The translations under genes were made by a program, and so were the position numbers. Positions 19,969 to 29,083 of a DNA stretch of 35,667 bases are shown here, one piece after another; the stretch's first letter is position 1, and each line of letters opens with the position of its first letter. The notes under the pieces were generated by a model. It was not told where the DNA came from and ran no database searches. It saw only the letters and a program-made list of their open reading frames with translations. Location of the stretch: NCBI GenBank assembly GCA_023250585.1, contig JAHFAK010000009.1, forward strand, positions 1-35,667, read 5' to 3'. Source of the DNA: Deltaproteobacteria bacterium (lineage in GTDB: Bacteria; Bdellovibrionota_F; JAHFAK01).

Positions 19969-20124
19969 AATCCCTCAGTTATTAGGGAGTAGGAATGGTT
20001 CTCACAAAGAATTTCTATCGAGCGCGCTTTCGTGTTCTTAATAGTTTTATGGAAGCGACGTCGATAGAAATTCTTTGTGAGAACCATTCCTACTCCCTTA
20101 CTCCTCCATTAACTAAGCTGTTAC
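19969..20124 (-). repeat. Family A hairpin element copy 2 (38-bp perfect arms 19984-20021 / 20061-20098)
   Basis: AGGGAGTAGGAATGGTTCTCACAAAGAATTTCTATCGA and exact reverse complement; core in opposite orientation to copy 1, slightly diverged. Confidence 0.97.
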
Positions 20125-20131
20125 TGAATGT

Positions 20132-20764
20132 TTATTTCTTTTTATTCATTCGTGTATAGGTCATTGCCATTGTCATGAACTCTTTACCAGCTTCGTCCTT
20201 GGCCCACATGGTATAGGTAAGTTCATCTTTGCCTATCTTAAATTCACTGCGGAACCATTTATCTTGTTCACCAGTCATTGGACAGCTAGCACTTCCACTC
20301 TCTTTTATTGTCTTTGTAGCTGCATCATATTGCCCTGTTGATTTAAAAATACCGGTCATCATGTCATCCATCCAAATTGAATTATACTCTTTCTTTACTT
20401 TATCATAACCACAAAATCCCATGCCTTCGAATTTCTGACCAGCCCAATTGCCTTTGAATTCTTGTTTGATAAAACGTCCACCCAAAACCCAAGACATGGT
20501 GCTTGTGCCTTCGGATTTTTCTTCTGGAGCGCCTGGCTTCATCCATGATTTACTGGTAACTTTCCATTTTCCTACTACATCATTAAATACTGCATGTTCA
20601 GCACCGGGTGTGCCCATTTCTTTCATTTTAGCCATTTGAGCTTGCATCTCGGGAGTCATTTCCATTTTTCCCATGGCTTTTTTGTCAGCTGCATTGACTG
20701 CTGTAGCTAAGAAAATTGCCAGAATTAATCCTTGCATAAGTGTCTGTAATCGTTGTGTCTTCAT
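20132..20764 (-). CDS. DUF1579-type secreted protein
   Basis: Signal peptide LMQGLILAIFLATAVNAA; VGKWKVTSKSWMKPGAPEEKSEGTSTMSWVLGGRFIKQEFKGNWAGQKFEGMGFCGYDKVKKEY. Confidence 0.8.
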   Translation of the reverse strand: MKTQRLQTLMQGLILAIFLATAVNAADKKAMGKMEMTPEMQAQMAKMKEMGTPGAEHAVFNDVVGKWKVTSKSWMKPGAPEEKSEGTSTMSWVLGGRFIKQEFKGNWAGQKFEGMGFCGYDKVKKEYNSIWMDDMMTGIFKSTGQYDAATKTIKESGSASCPMTGEQDKWFRSEFKIGKDELTYTMWAKDEAGKEFMTMAMTYTRMNKKK

Positions 20765-20899
20765 GTGATCCTCCTAATAAATTGTTAAAATTTTAAATTA
20801 CACCAACGTCGAATGAATTGGTTTAGACATAACTTTTTCGATATAAATAATTGTCTAACAATACCAAAAGGTCAAGACAAATCTCTGAATTGACGTACC

Positions 20900-20986
20900 A
20901 TACTCAGTCGCATTCAAAATGATAACGAAGCGGCGAGGAGCTTCCGATGAAGCCAACGAAGTTAGCGTTTGAATGCGACTGCGTAT
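20900..20986 (+). repeat. Family B hairpin element copy 1 (19-bp arms 20900-20918 / 20968-20986, one mismatch)
   Basis: ATACTCAGTCGCATTCAAA vs reverse complement ATACGCAGTCGCATTCAAA; core ATGATAACGAAGCGGCGAGGAG...GAAGCCAACGAAGTTAGCG. Confidence 0.93.
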
Positions 20987-21029
20987 CAATTGACTTCTCA
21001 TCTCACCTGTATTATCAGTTTTAGAAGCT

Positions 21030-22139
21030 ATGAATCAACATGAGACATACATGCAAAAAGCCTATGTATTAGCTCAAAAAGCTAAAGGTTTGACGAGTCC
21101 TAACCCGACTGTTGGGGCAGTTTTAGTAAAGAACGGGACTATTATTGGAGAAGGATTTCATCAAGGTGCAGGAAAAGATCATGCTGAAATTGAAGCCTTA
21201 AAAAATGTTCATGAATCGCTTGAAGGAGCAGTTCTTTATTCGACGTTGGAACCGTGTTCAATTCAAGGCAGAACACCCCCTTGTATTCATGCCATTAGGG
21301 AATCAGGAATCAAAGAGGTCATTATAGGCTCCCCTGATTTTAATCCTAAAATTAATGGACAAGGAATAGCTTTTTTACAAAACCATGGGATTACAGTGAC
21401 TCAAGACGTTTTAAAAGAACAATGTGTACAACTGAATGAAGATTTCTTTACCTATATAACGCAAGCGCGGCCTTTTGTTAATCTTAAAGTTGCAGCAACA
21501 CTCGATGGAAAAATCGCAGATGAGAATAAACATTCCAAATGGATCACCAATGAAAAGGCACGCAATCATGTTCATAAACTCCGCAAAGAAGCCGATGCAG
21601 TCATTACGGGTATTGGAACAATCCTTGCCGATGATCCGAAGCTCAATATTCGTAATCAAACAGGAGCGCTTAATAAAAAGTATCGAATTGTTGTTTTAGA
21701 TAGCAGCCTCCGCATTCCGCTGACTGCAAGTATTTTTACGTATAATTCCCCCTCTTCTATTTGTATTTTTACAACCAATAAAAAAGATAGTGATAAAGAA
21801 GAAAAACTTAAAGCTAAAGGGGTCGAAGTTATTTCATTCGGTGATGAGCTTAATTTGCGTAAGGTTTTGTATACCCTTGGAACAATGTCAGTTATGAATG
21901 TACTTGTCGAAGGCGGTCAAACTATCACCTCAGCTTTTTTACGAGAAAAATTCGTTGATAAAGCGTATCTTTTTTATGGTAATAAAATTCTGGGGGGACA
22001 GACAAGTTTGTCATTTGCTGAGCATTTAGGAATTAAGACTCTCGATGATTCTCTTACCTTAGACAAGATAGCTATTCAACAATTTGATGATACTATTTTA
22101 ATTGAAGGATATTTAAAAAATGTTTACCGGACTCATTGA
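21030..22139 (+). CDS. ribD: Riboflavin biosynthesis protein RibD (deaminase/reductase)
   Basis: TSPNPTVGAVLVKNGTIIGEGFHQGAGKDHAEIEAL, YSTLEPCSIQGRTPPC; C-terminal reductase SKWITNEKARNHVHKLRKEADAVITGIGTILADDPKLN. Confidence 0.96.
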   Translation: MNQHETYMQKAYVLAQKAKGLTSPNPTVGAVLVKNGTIIGEGFHQGAGKDHAEIEALKNVHESLEGAVLYSTLEPCSIQGRTPPCIHAIRESGIKEVIIGSPDFNPKINGQGIAFLQNHGITVTQDVLKEQCVQLNEDFFTYITQARPFVNLKVAATLDGKIADENKHSKWITNEKARNHVHKLRKEADAVITGIGTILADDPKLNIRNQTGALNKKYRIVVLDSSLRIPLTASIFTYNSPSSICIFTTNKKDSDKEEKLKAKGVEVISFGDELNLRKVLYTLGTMSVMNVLVEGGQTITSAFLREKFVDKAYLFYGNKILGGQTSLSFAEHLGIKTLDDSLTLDKIAIQQFDDTILIEGYLKNVYRTH

Positions 22140-22746
22140 AACAATCGGTACAATTGAAAGTGTCAGCACGTTGTCTCATAATGAACGACAATTTTCTATT
22201 GTATCTCCATATAACAATGTAACTGAAGGCGAGAGTATTGCAATCAATGGTGTCTGTTTAACGGTCATGGAATTTTCTGACAAACATTTTAAAGTATATG
22301 CGTCGGAAGAAACATTGCAACGTACTAATCTTGCAATCTTGCAATCCCAGGATAAAGTAAACTTAGAGCGTTCATTACGTCTCGATTCTTTTGTCGGCGG
22401 ACATTTGGTAATGGGACATGTTGATGAAACAACAAACATCATCTCGCTTACTCCCCAAGGAGAATCTATCGACGCAGAATTTCTTTTGACGGAAAAGATA
22501 CGAAATATCGTTATAGAAAAAGGATCCATTTCGATTAACGGAGTCAGCCTAACTATTAATGCAGTTTCTTCGAAGAGCTTTCATGTTAATCTTATTCCAA
22601 CAACACGTAAAAAAACGACATTTAATTTTAGTAAAATTGGAGATGTCGTTAATATTGAAATAGATGTCATTACACGATATGTACATGGCATACTCAAAAG
22701 TTCTGTCATTCCTGCAAAGACTGGATCACCAACTTCGCGGGCATGA
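22120..22746 (+). CDS. ribE: Riboflavin synthase alpha chain
   Basis: [15 protein letters not shown]; two lumazine-binding repeats ([12 protein letters not shown] / [12 protein letters not shown]); tail [15 protein letters not shown] appears repeat-derived. Confidence 0.95.
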   Translation: MFTGLIETIGTIESVSTLSHNERQFSIVSPYNNVTEGESIAINGVCLTVMEFSDKHFKVYASEETLQRTNLAILQSQDKVNLERSLRLDSFVGGHLVMGHVDETTNIISLTPQGESIDAEFLLTEKIRNIVIEKGSISINGVSLTINAVSSKSFHVNLIPTTRKKTTFNFSKIGDVVNIEIDVITRYVHGILKSSVIPAKTGSPTSRA

Positions 22747-22750
22747 GAGA
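22705..22750. repeat. Degenerate copy of the GTCATTCC(Y)GCGAAG palindromic repeat across the ribE/ribBA junction
   Basis: GTCATTCCTGCAAAGACTGGATCACCAACTTCGCGGGCATGAGAGAC: inverted-repeat ends, translated as [13 protein letters not shown]. Confidence 0.7.
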
Positions 22751-23969
22751 CAAAAAGGCAATTATGAAAAAAATCACACACGCACTGGACGACTTAAAGA
22801 AAGGCAAACTCATAATTCTCGTCGATGATGAAGATCGAGAGAATGAAGGAGACTTTGTTGTCGCCGCTGAATTCGTTACACCTGAGATTATCAACTTCAT
22901 GGCTAAATATGGGCGAGGCCTTATTTGCCTTGCCATGGAAGGACATTTAATTGATCAACTCGACTTACCGATGATGTCTGAACATAATACCAGCCTCTTT
23001 ACTACTGCATTTACCGTATCGATTGATGCACACAAAAAGCATGGAGTAACAACTGGTATTTCTGCCTTTGATCGTGCAAAAACAATTCAAGTTGCTGTTG
23101 ATTCTGCGTCGACAAAATTTGACATTGTTACACCAGGTCATATTTTCCCGTTACGAGCAAAAGATGGTGGAGTGCTTGTTCGAACAGGACAGACCGAAGG
23201 TTCAGTTGATCTTGCAAAGCTTGCCGGCTTAAAAGGCGCGGCAGTTATTTGTGAAATTCTTAAAGACAATGGTGCAATGGCTCGGATGGCAGAATTAGAA
23301 AAAATAGCAAAAGAACATGATATTAAAATTGTATCAGTCGCAGATATTATTTCCTATCGTCTGAAAAATGAATCACTCATTACCTGCGAGGCAACAGCAA
23401 AACTTCCTACCGAAACGGCAGGTGATTTTACCATTCAAGTTTTTAAAAGCAAAGTTGATACCAAAGAACATGTGGCTTTAATTAAAGGAGATTTGACGAG
23501 CGTCGATGCTCCTCTTGTACGGATGCACTCTGAATGCCTAACAGGAGATACTTTTGGATCATTCCGTTGTGACTGCAGAGCACAACTCCATGATGCGATG
23601 AAAATCATCGAGCAAGCAAAAGTTGGAGCAATTATTTACATGCGCCAAGAAGGACGAGGTATTGGACTTGCTAATAAAATAAAAGCCTATGCATATCAAG
23701 ACCAAGGACTCGATACCATGGAAGCAAATATTCGGCTGGGATTTAAAGAAGACTTACGTGATTACGGAATTGGAGCACAAATCATAAAATATTTAGGCAT
23801 TTCAAAATTGCGCTTGCTTACGAACAATCCAAAGAAAATTAAAGGCCTTCAAGGTTATGGGCTCGAAATACTTGAACGCGTTCCTATTGAAATAGAACCA
23901 AATGGAACGAATAAAGAGTATCTCAAAACAAAGAAATCAAAAATGGGGCACCTTTTAAAAAGCATTTAA
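22743..23969 (+). CDS. ribBA: Bifunctional 3,4-DHBP synthase / GTP cyclohydrolase II
   Basis: [84 protein letters not shown]. True start may be ATG 22764. Confidence 0.96.
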   Translation: MRDKKAIMKKITHALDDLKKGKLIILVDDEDRENEGDFVVAAEFVTPEIINFMAKYGRGLICLAMEGHLIDQLDLPMMSEHNTSLFTTAFTVSIDAHKKHGVTTGISAFDRAKTIQVAVDSASTKFDIVTPGHIFPLRAKDGGVLVRTGQTEGSVDLAKLAGLKGAAVICEILKDNGAMARMAELEKIAKEHDIKIVSVADIISYRLKNESLITCEATAKLPTETAGDFTIQVFKSKVDTKEHVALIKGDLTSVDAPLVRMHSECLTGDTFGSFRCDCRAQLHDAMKIIEQAKVGAIIYMRQEGRGIGLANKIKAYAYQDQGLDTMEANIRLGFKEDLRDYGIGAQIIKYLGISKLRLLTNNPKKIKGLQGYGLEILERVPIEIEPNGTNKEYLKTKKSKMGHLLKSI

Positions 23970-23979
23970 GGAGATTATC

Positions 23980-24450
23980 ATGATAAAAACATATGAGGGA
24001 ACGTACGAAGGTAAAGGTCACAAAATTGGTATCATCATGAGCCGCTTCAATGATTTTATTGGAAATCAATTACTCGAAGGAGCTGTAACTGAATTACATC
24101 GTCAGGGAGTAAATGAAGCTGATATAACAATTATAAAAGTCCCCGGCGCATTTGAAATTCCCGGGACACTTTCATTAGTTCTCAAACAAAACCGTTTTCA
24201 GGGAATCGTTTGCCTTGGTGTTCTTATCCGTGGAAACACACCCCACTTTGAATATATTTCAAGCGCTGTTACCAATGGTATTGGGCAGTGTACCATCGAA
24301 AGTAAAATTCCTGTTACCTACGGAATCCTGACAACTGATACCGTCGAGCAAGCCATCGAACGCGCAGGCACTAAAGCTGGCAATAAAGGAGCCGACGCCG
24401 CACGCACACTTGTTGAGATGATCAATCTGTATAAGAAGCTTGAAGGATAG
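23980..24450 (+). CDS. ribH: 6,7-dimethyl-8-ribityllumazine synthase
   Basis: IGIIMSRFNDFIGNQLLEGA, VPGAFEIPGTLSLV, CLGVLIRGNTPHFEYISSAVTNGIGQ, NKGADAARTLVEMINL. Confidence 0.96.
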   Translation: MIKTYEGTYEGKGHKIGIIMSRFNDFIGNQLLEGAVTELHRQGVNEADITIIKVPGAFEIPGTLSLVLKQNRFQGIVCLGVLIRGNTPHFEYISSAVTNGIGQCTIESKIPVTYGILTTDTVEQAIERAGTKAGNKGADAARTLVEMINLYKKLEG

Positions 24451-24482
24451 GAATAATATAACTTAAGAGTTGTATTGAGGTG

Positions 24483-25034
24483 TCATTCCTTTTTACCTTT
24501 ATTTGTAGCAACCAACTTCGCATCTTTTACACTAAGTCGAATAACTTCTTTACCATCTTTTGTTTCGATGACTATGGTAGTAAGCTCAACATTATTGATC
24601 TTTGAAGGAATGAGTGCATGACCTGATAACGTATCGTCACTCGGTATTTCCGTTTTTTGAGAATCATTTTTTGAACTATTTTCTGGATAGTGAATGGGAT
24701 CAATGATTGGCTTGGCAAGATTGAGATACGATTCATAGATGATATTTTGATTTAAATCATACCCTTTCAGATGATAATGATCTTCAGTAAGCGCTTCTGT
24801 ATACTGATTTACATATATTTTATATGCTTTAACATTCTTCGAGAAGTTTTTGTATTTAAGAGTCCCCGTTTTCTTATCAACCCAAAAATCAATAGAATAA
24901 AATTCAGCAGTCTCGATGAGTTTTATGCTCTCCTCACTATTCTTTGACTGTATAGATGACTTTTGTGCCTCGACGTCCTGTTGCCACACTAACAAAGAAA
25001 CAACAATCACTAAGAACCACACTATTTTATGCAT
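24483..25034 (-). CDS. Secreted hypothetical protein sharing a domain with the 25146..28442 protein
   Basis: Signal peptide IVWFLVIVVSLLVWQQDVEAQ; ESIKLIETAEFYSIDFWVDK...YVNQYTEALTEDHYHLKGYDLNQNIIYESYLNLA aligns with DSIELIEANELYSLDCKLDE...WVNKYTKALTDRSYILHGYDAEGEEMYTSYLSFA. Confidence 0.75.
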   Translation of the reverse strand: MHKIVWFLVIVVSLLVWQQDVEAQKSSIQSKNSEESIKLIETAEFYSIDFWVDKKTGTLKYKNFSKNVKAYKIYVNQYTEALTEDHYHLKGYDLNQNIIYESYLNLAKPIIDPIHYPENSSKNDSQKTEIPSDDTLSGHALIPSKINNVELTTIVIETKDGKEVIRLSVKDAKLVATNKGKKE

Positions 25035-25145
25035 ACATACTCCTTACAATCAGTGTATCAACAATGAAAACTCAACAACATACTGATGCTACATCATCAT
25101 TTTGCCATGTAAAACAAAATTATTCATGCAATGAATTCTTCTCTT

Positions 25146-28100
25146 CTATTTCAGTTTCTGATTACATTGATCAGAAGGATAGTAGTAATCGTTTTCTTTC
25201 CCGCTGCTGGCTTCTGTTCGAGTAACGTTGATGGGATACTCCCAGTTACAAGTACACCAAGCGTCTCCTGGTTCGCCATTATCCCATATAACTCGTGCAT
25301 TTGCTTTTTGCAATTGGACGCCCGGATTCATAACAGAAAAGAAATTATCATGCTCAAGATCAATATGAATGTCATATTTTGCCGGAGATGAGCTGTCAGT
25401 CTGATAAGCGCAGGTTATTTTCCATTGCTTAAAATAATCGCAGGTTTTGTCGAGTTCTTCTGAAACACCAATATTTGCACGGTATAACTTTTCATTGATG
25501 TAAAGAAAAGCATTTATATTCCCACATTGAGGCTGACACCAATACATCGCATTGTCTGGAGTTCGTTCAACGTGAAGTTGTGTGCACATCATATTTCCGA
25601 CAAGATCTCTTGCCGAACCATCACTAACTTCAGGGTCATAGAGAGGGTCATAGAATATTTTTAAGCTATTTCCAAGATTTCCTTTTTGTTTATTACAGGT
25701 ATTCTCACATTGTTCTCTTCCTTCAACCGTTGAAGATCCAGAAGCCACCTTTGGAGCAGGAATAGGCCCAGGAATACTAACACTCCATTTTCCTAATAAT
25801 GGACAGCGCTGGCTTGCATATGTTTCGGTAGTAATCTGATTTGCATCATGATCAGCTGCCTCTGCTTGTTTCTTACAAGAAGACCACTTAAGTGATCCCA
25901 CTAAGGATTTATAAGCATTGTCATTAATAACTTTCGTTTTCCACATCATACGAAGTTTTTCTAGGGCAGCAGACGTACGGCACCCTGCTGCAGGCATAGC
26001 AGCCCAACCTTCATAATTAAACAATCCATAAGATAGGTCACAATAATAACTTTGTTCTTGCTGAGGATTTAAATACTTTGAAAAATCATTTTGTACATTA
26101 GAAAAACTTTCAGGAATAAGAAAACTTGTAAAATATTCTGCCGCATCCTCTCCCGATCCTCCGTTTAGTTTCCACATACAAGTACCATACTCGCTTATCC
26201 CGGGCCCATGTGCATTATTAGCTTCATTCCATGGCCCGTATACATAGGATCCAGCAGCATTCCATGCATATGGAATAAGTCTCGTATGAAAATGCCATCC
26301 ATGCCCAAATTCATGAATAACTGTATGCTCGGCCGGCCATAGCATTGTAAAGGTACAGGATGTTTCTTCTAAAAAGACACGCAGCTCTATAGTATCGGGA
26401 TACTTATACCATCCAGAGACTCCGCCAGCCATATCAGAAGTGAAGATAATGACTTGTACCCATTTATGTAAGACAGCTTTATCTAAATTTGTTCTAGAAT
26501 GATTCGTCATACTCAGATAAGCAGTATGAATAGTACAATAGGTGTAGGGATGAACCTCATATTGTTTATCAAGATTTTTTCTTAATAATTCTACACCCCA
26601 ATTCTTTTCCACGCATGCTTCTGTTTGAATCTGACAGCAATCTTCCATCCCCTCTTCTGCTTGCGCTTCCTTCTCCACAGGAAATGCTTTCATCCATTGA
26701 GACCATTTACTATTACGAGGTCCTTGTTCATTCATTGCAGTCTCTATCTCTGCATCACTGGCCTTGAACTCGAACACTTTATTGCCGTTTGTATCACTGA
26801 TATGGATTGTTTCTAATACTTTTGAATCCATAGCAGCAGGAATAAGAGCTGTACCGTATAAAGTAGAATCTGTTGGTATGGTTGTCGGTTGACAATTATC
26901 GGGAGAGTCACATTCTTGATACACTGGATCTATGGTCGCCGCAGCAAAAGATAGGTATGAGGTATACATCTCCTCTCCTTCAGCATCATAGCCATGGAGG
27001 ATGTAAGAACGATCAGTCAATGCTTTCGTATATTTATTTACCCATACCTTATAATCAGGATGTGAATGTTTAATAAAGTCTTCACACTGTATTTGTTCAT
27101 TTTCATCGAGTTTACAATCGAGCGAATACAATTCATTTGCTTCAATAAGCTCTATGCTATCATCGTCATTGTCACTGCTTTCTCCTTGATCTTGGGTACA
27201 AAGACTAACAATAGCGTTAAACTCTTCATCACAACCACTGAGGTTTATATCTTCTAAACTACTGAGGCTACATGTCACATTCTTAACATAGGTATCAACA
27301 CACGAATTTAGTTCTGCTTCTATAGCATTCATCGTTGCTTCATCAGTTGGACAATCATCGGGATATGACTCAGCACAACTCACCGTACAGCTTTGGATAG
27401 AAGCAGTCTTTACTGAATCGGGAAGTGCAAGATTACATTTCTCTATCGTCTTATTCCATAAATCCTCACAGAAATCCTGGCACATTTTTGATTCATTCGA
27501 AGTATCAGGTGTATCACAAACATCACCTATTCCATCATTATCAATATCAGATTGCTGTGGATTTCCTATGTCAGGACAATTATCTTTTGAGTCTTCTATT
27601 CCATCATTATCTGAATCCTTTGGCTTACTCGTATCTGTTCCGTCACATACATTTCCTAGACCATCACTATCTATATCCTGCTGATCTGCATTCGCCGTAT
27701 ATTTGCAGTTATCCTTCTCATTCTCGATTTCATCTCCATCGACATCATTATCACATTCATCACCGAGCCCATCTCCATCAATATCAGATTGACCATTGTT
27801 AGATACTTGAGGACAATTATCTTCGCTATCTTTCTTCCCATCTCCATCGGTATCTGGAATATTCACCTCAGCAGTATCACTTTCTTTCGTTTCTTCCTCT
27901 GTGGCTTGAGTATGAATACGTGCATCGTAGTCAGCTCTGTCCTTATCGTCATTAATGCCATCATTGTCATCATCAGGATCACAGGCATCACCTATTCCAT
28001 CCTTATCAAAATCATCCTGGCTATGATTCTCTACTGTAGGGCAATTATCCACTAAATCATATATTTCATCGCGATCATTATCATCGCAGGCATCACCGAT

Positions 28101-28442
28101 TCCATCTCCATCGCTATCTTTCTGATCCGCATTTACTATTGTTGGACAATTATCCTTACTATCATTTATTCCATCATTATCATCGTCCGGATCGCAGGTA
28201 TTTTTGATCCCATCATTATCGTTGTCTCCATCACTTTGAGAAGATACACATTCCTCAGAAACAACATTCCCTTCAGCCGTTACTTGCGCTTCTGTCTCTT
28301 TTTCGCTGTCTGAATCCCCACCTCCTCCACACGGAAACCCAAATGAAAAGATAATAACAATAAGACCTACGATAATAAAGATGAGCGCTATCGGAAGATT
28401 CTTTCGATGACTTAAAAGATATTTACGACAAAGTAATAGAAT
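25146..28442 (-). CDS. Large TSP3-repeat lipoprotein with zincin-like HExxH motif; probable non-canonical ATT start at 28442 (track start 28052 is a GTG inside the repeats)
   Basis: Frame stays open upstream of 28052 through TSP3 repeats (TCDPDDDNDGINDSKDNCPTIVNADQKDSDGDGIGDACD) and a lipoprotein-like signal (RKNLPIALIFIIVGLIVIIFSFGFPCGGGGDSD) to a TAG; HTVIHEFGHGWHFH motif at 26292-26315. Confidence 0.75.
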   Translation of the reverse strand: MLLLCRKYLLSHRKNLPIALIFIIVGLIVIIFSFGFPCGGGGDSDSEKETEAQVTAEGNVVSEECVSSQSDGDNDNDGIKNTCDPDDDNDGINDSKDNCPTIVNADQKDSDGDGIGDACDDNDRDEIYDLVDNCPTVENHSQDDFDKDGIGDACDPDDDNDGINDDKDRADYDARIHTQATEEETKESDTAEVNIPDTDGDGKKDSEDNCPQVSNNGQSDIDGDGLGDECDNDVDGDEIENEKDNCKYTANADQQDIDSDGLGNVCDGTDTSKPKDSDNDGIEDSKDNCPDIGNPQQSDIDNDGIGDVCDTPDTSNESKMCQDFCEDLWNKTIEKCNLALPDSVKTASIQSCTVSCAESYPDDCPTDEATMNAIEAELNSCVDTYVKNVTCSLSSLEDINLSGCDEEFNAIVSLCTQDQGESSDNDDDSIELIEANELYSLDCKLDENEQIQCEDFIKHSHPDYKVWVNKYTKALTDRSYILHGYDAEGEEMYTSYLSFAAATIDPVYQECDSPDNCQPTTIPTDSTLYGTALIPAAMDSKVLETIHISDTNGNKVFEFKASDAEIETAMNEQGPRNSKWSQWMKAFPVEKEAQAEEGMEDCCQIQTEACVEKNWGVELLRKNLDKQYEVHPYTYCTIHTAYLSMTNHSRTNLDKAVLHKWVQVIIFTSDMAGGVSGWYKYPDTIELRVFLEETSCTFTMLWPAEHTVIHEFGHGWHFHTRLIPYAWNAAGSYVYGPWNEANNAHGPGISEYGTCMWKLNGGSGEDAAEYFTSFLIPESFSNVQNDFSKYLNPQQEQSYYCDLSYGLFNYEGWAAMPAAGCRTSAALEKLRMMWKTKVINDNAYKSLVGSLKWSSCKKQAEAADHDANQITTETYASQRCPLLGKWSVSIPGPIPAPKVASGSSTVEGREQCENTCNKQKGNLGNSLKIFYDPLYDPEVSDGSARDLVGNMMCTQLHVERTPDNAMYWCQPQCGNINAFLYINEKLYRANIGVSEELDKTCDYFKQWKITCAYQTDSSSPAKYDIHIDLEHDNFFSVMNPGVQLQKANARVIWDNGEPGDAWCTCNWEYPINVTRTEASSGKENDYYYPSDQCNQKLK

Positions 28443-28701
28443 ATTCTCTCCTCCTCGTTTTATTCCCTATTTCTATTGTACATCATTTTTAGTGAAAATA
28501 CTAGCTTTTTACTGGAAGCTAAGATGTAACAGAAGCATGACACTGACTTATAAAGATGGATTTAAAAAAAGATGAATAATAACAAATAATTATATTTACT
28601 TAGAGAACTCATTCTCTCGTAATGATTTCTCTGGGAACCAACTCTTTGAAGGCTTAATTACAGTAGTTACTGACAGACACCTCTAATAACTATGTTTTTT
28701 T

Positions 28702-28826
28702 GGGAACCTCTAAAAAGTCTTCAGATACGAGGCGTCCACACATGAACAACCGGAGCGTATATGCCAATACGTGAGGATTGCGAATGTGTGGACAACGAAG
28801 TAGATGGATACTTTTTAGAGGTTCCC
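28702..28826. repeat. Hairpin element (17-bp arms 28702-28718 / 28810-28826) with inner 10-bp stem
   Basis: GGGAACCTCTAAAAAGT and exact reverse complement; inner GTCCACACAT (28734-28743) / ATGTGTGGAC (28784-28793). Confidence 0.92.
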
Positions 28827-28831
28827 TTGTC

Positions 28832-29083
28832 TCATCTATACACATCTTTGCGATGCTCAACATACACAATATCCACATAATGAGAATCAAAGCGATATAT
28901 AATACGATACGGCCAAACTTTTAATGATCTTAATTTTTCTTTTCCAAAATCGCCTTTTAATTTTTTGCCTAAAAGCGGATCGCCAGTAATTTCAAGAATT
29001 GCTTCTTCCAATCGTTCTTTAGTTTTGGAATTAAATTTGAGCAGTGCCCTCGCTGCGACTTTAGAATATCGTATGGTCTTCAT
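28832..29083 (-). CDS. RelE/ParE-superfamily toxin
   Basis: IRYSKVAARALLKFNSKTKERLEEAILEITGDPLLGKKLKGDFGKEKLRSLKVWPYRIIYRFD; ATGA overlap with upstream antitoxin. Confidence 0.85.
   Translation of the reverse strand: MKTIRYSKVAARALLKFNSKTKERLEEAILEITGDPLLGKKLKGDFGKEKLRSLKVWPYRIIYRFDSHYVDIVYVEHRKDVYR

Noticed and set aside
20765-21029. Possible FMN riboswitch upstream of ribD
   Set aside because: I looked for the AGGGCGGGGTGAAATTCCC...ACCGGCGGT type signature and did not find it; the spacer is instead occupied by the family B hairpin.
27425-27802. 125-aa + strand ORF opposite the TSP3 gene
   Set aside because: Low-complexity antisense of Asp-rich calcium repeats (His/Tyr/Leu-rich); no RBS or independent coding evidence.
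27530-28230. TSP3 region as a DNA tandem-repeat or CRISPR-like array
   Set aside because: Periodicity is explained by protein-level DxDxDG calcium-binding repeats with variable codons; there are no identical direct repeats with unique spacers.
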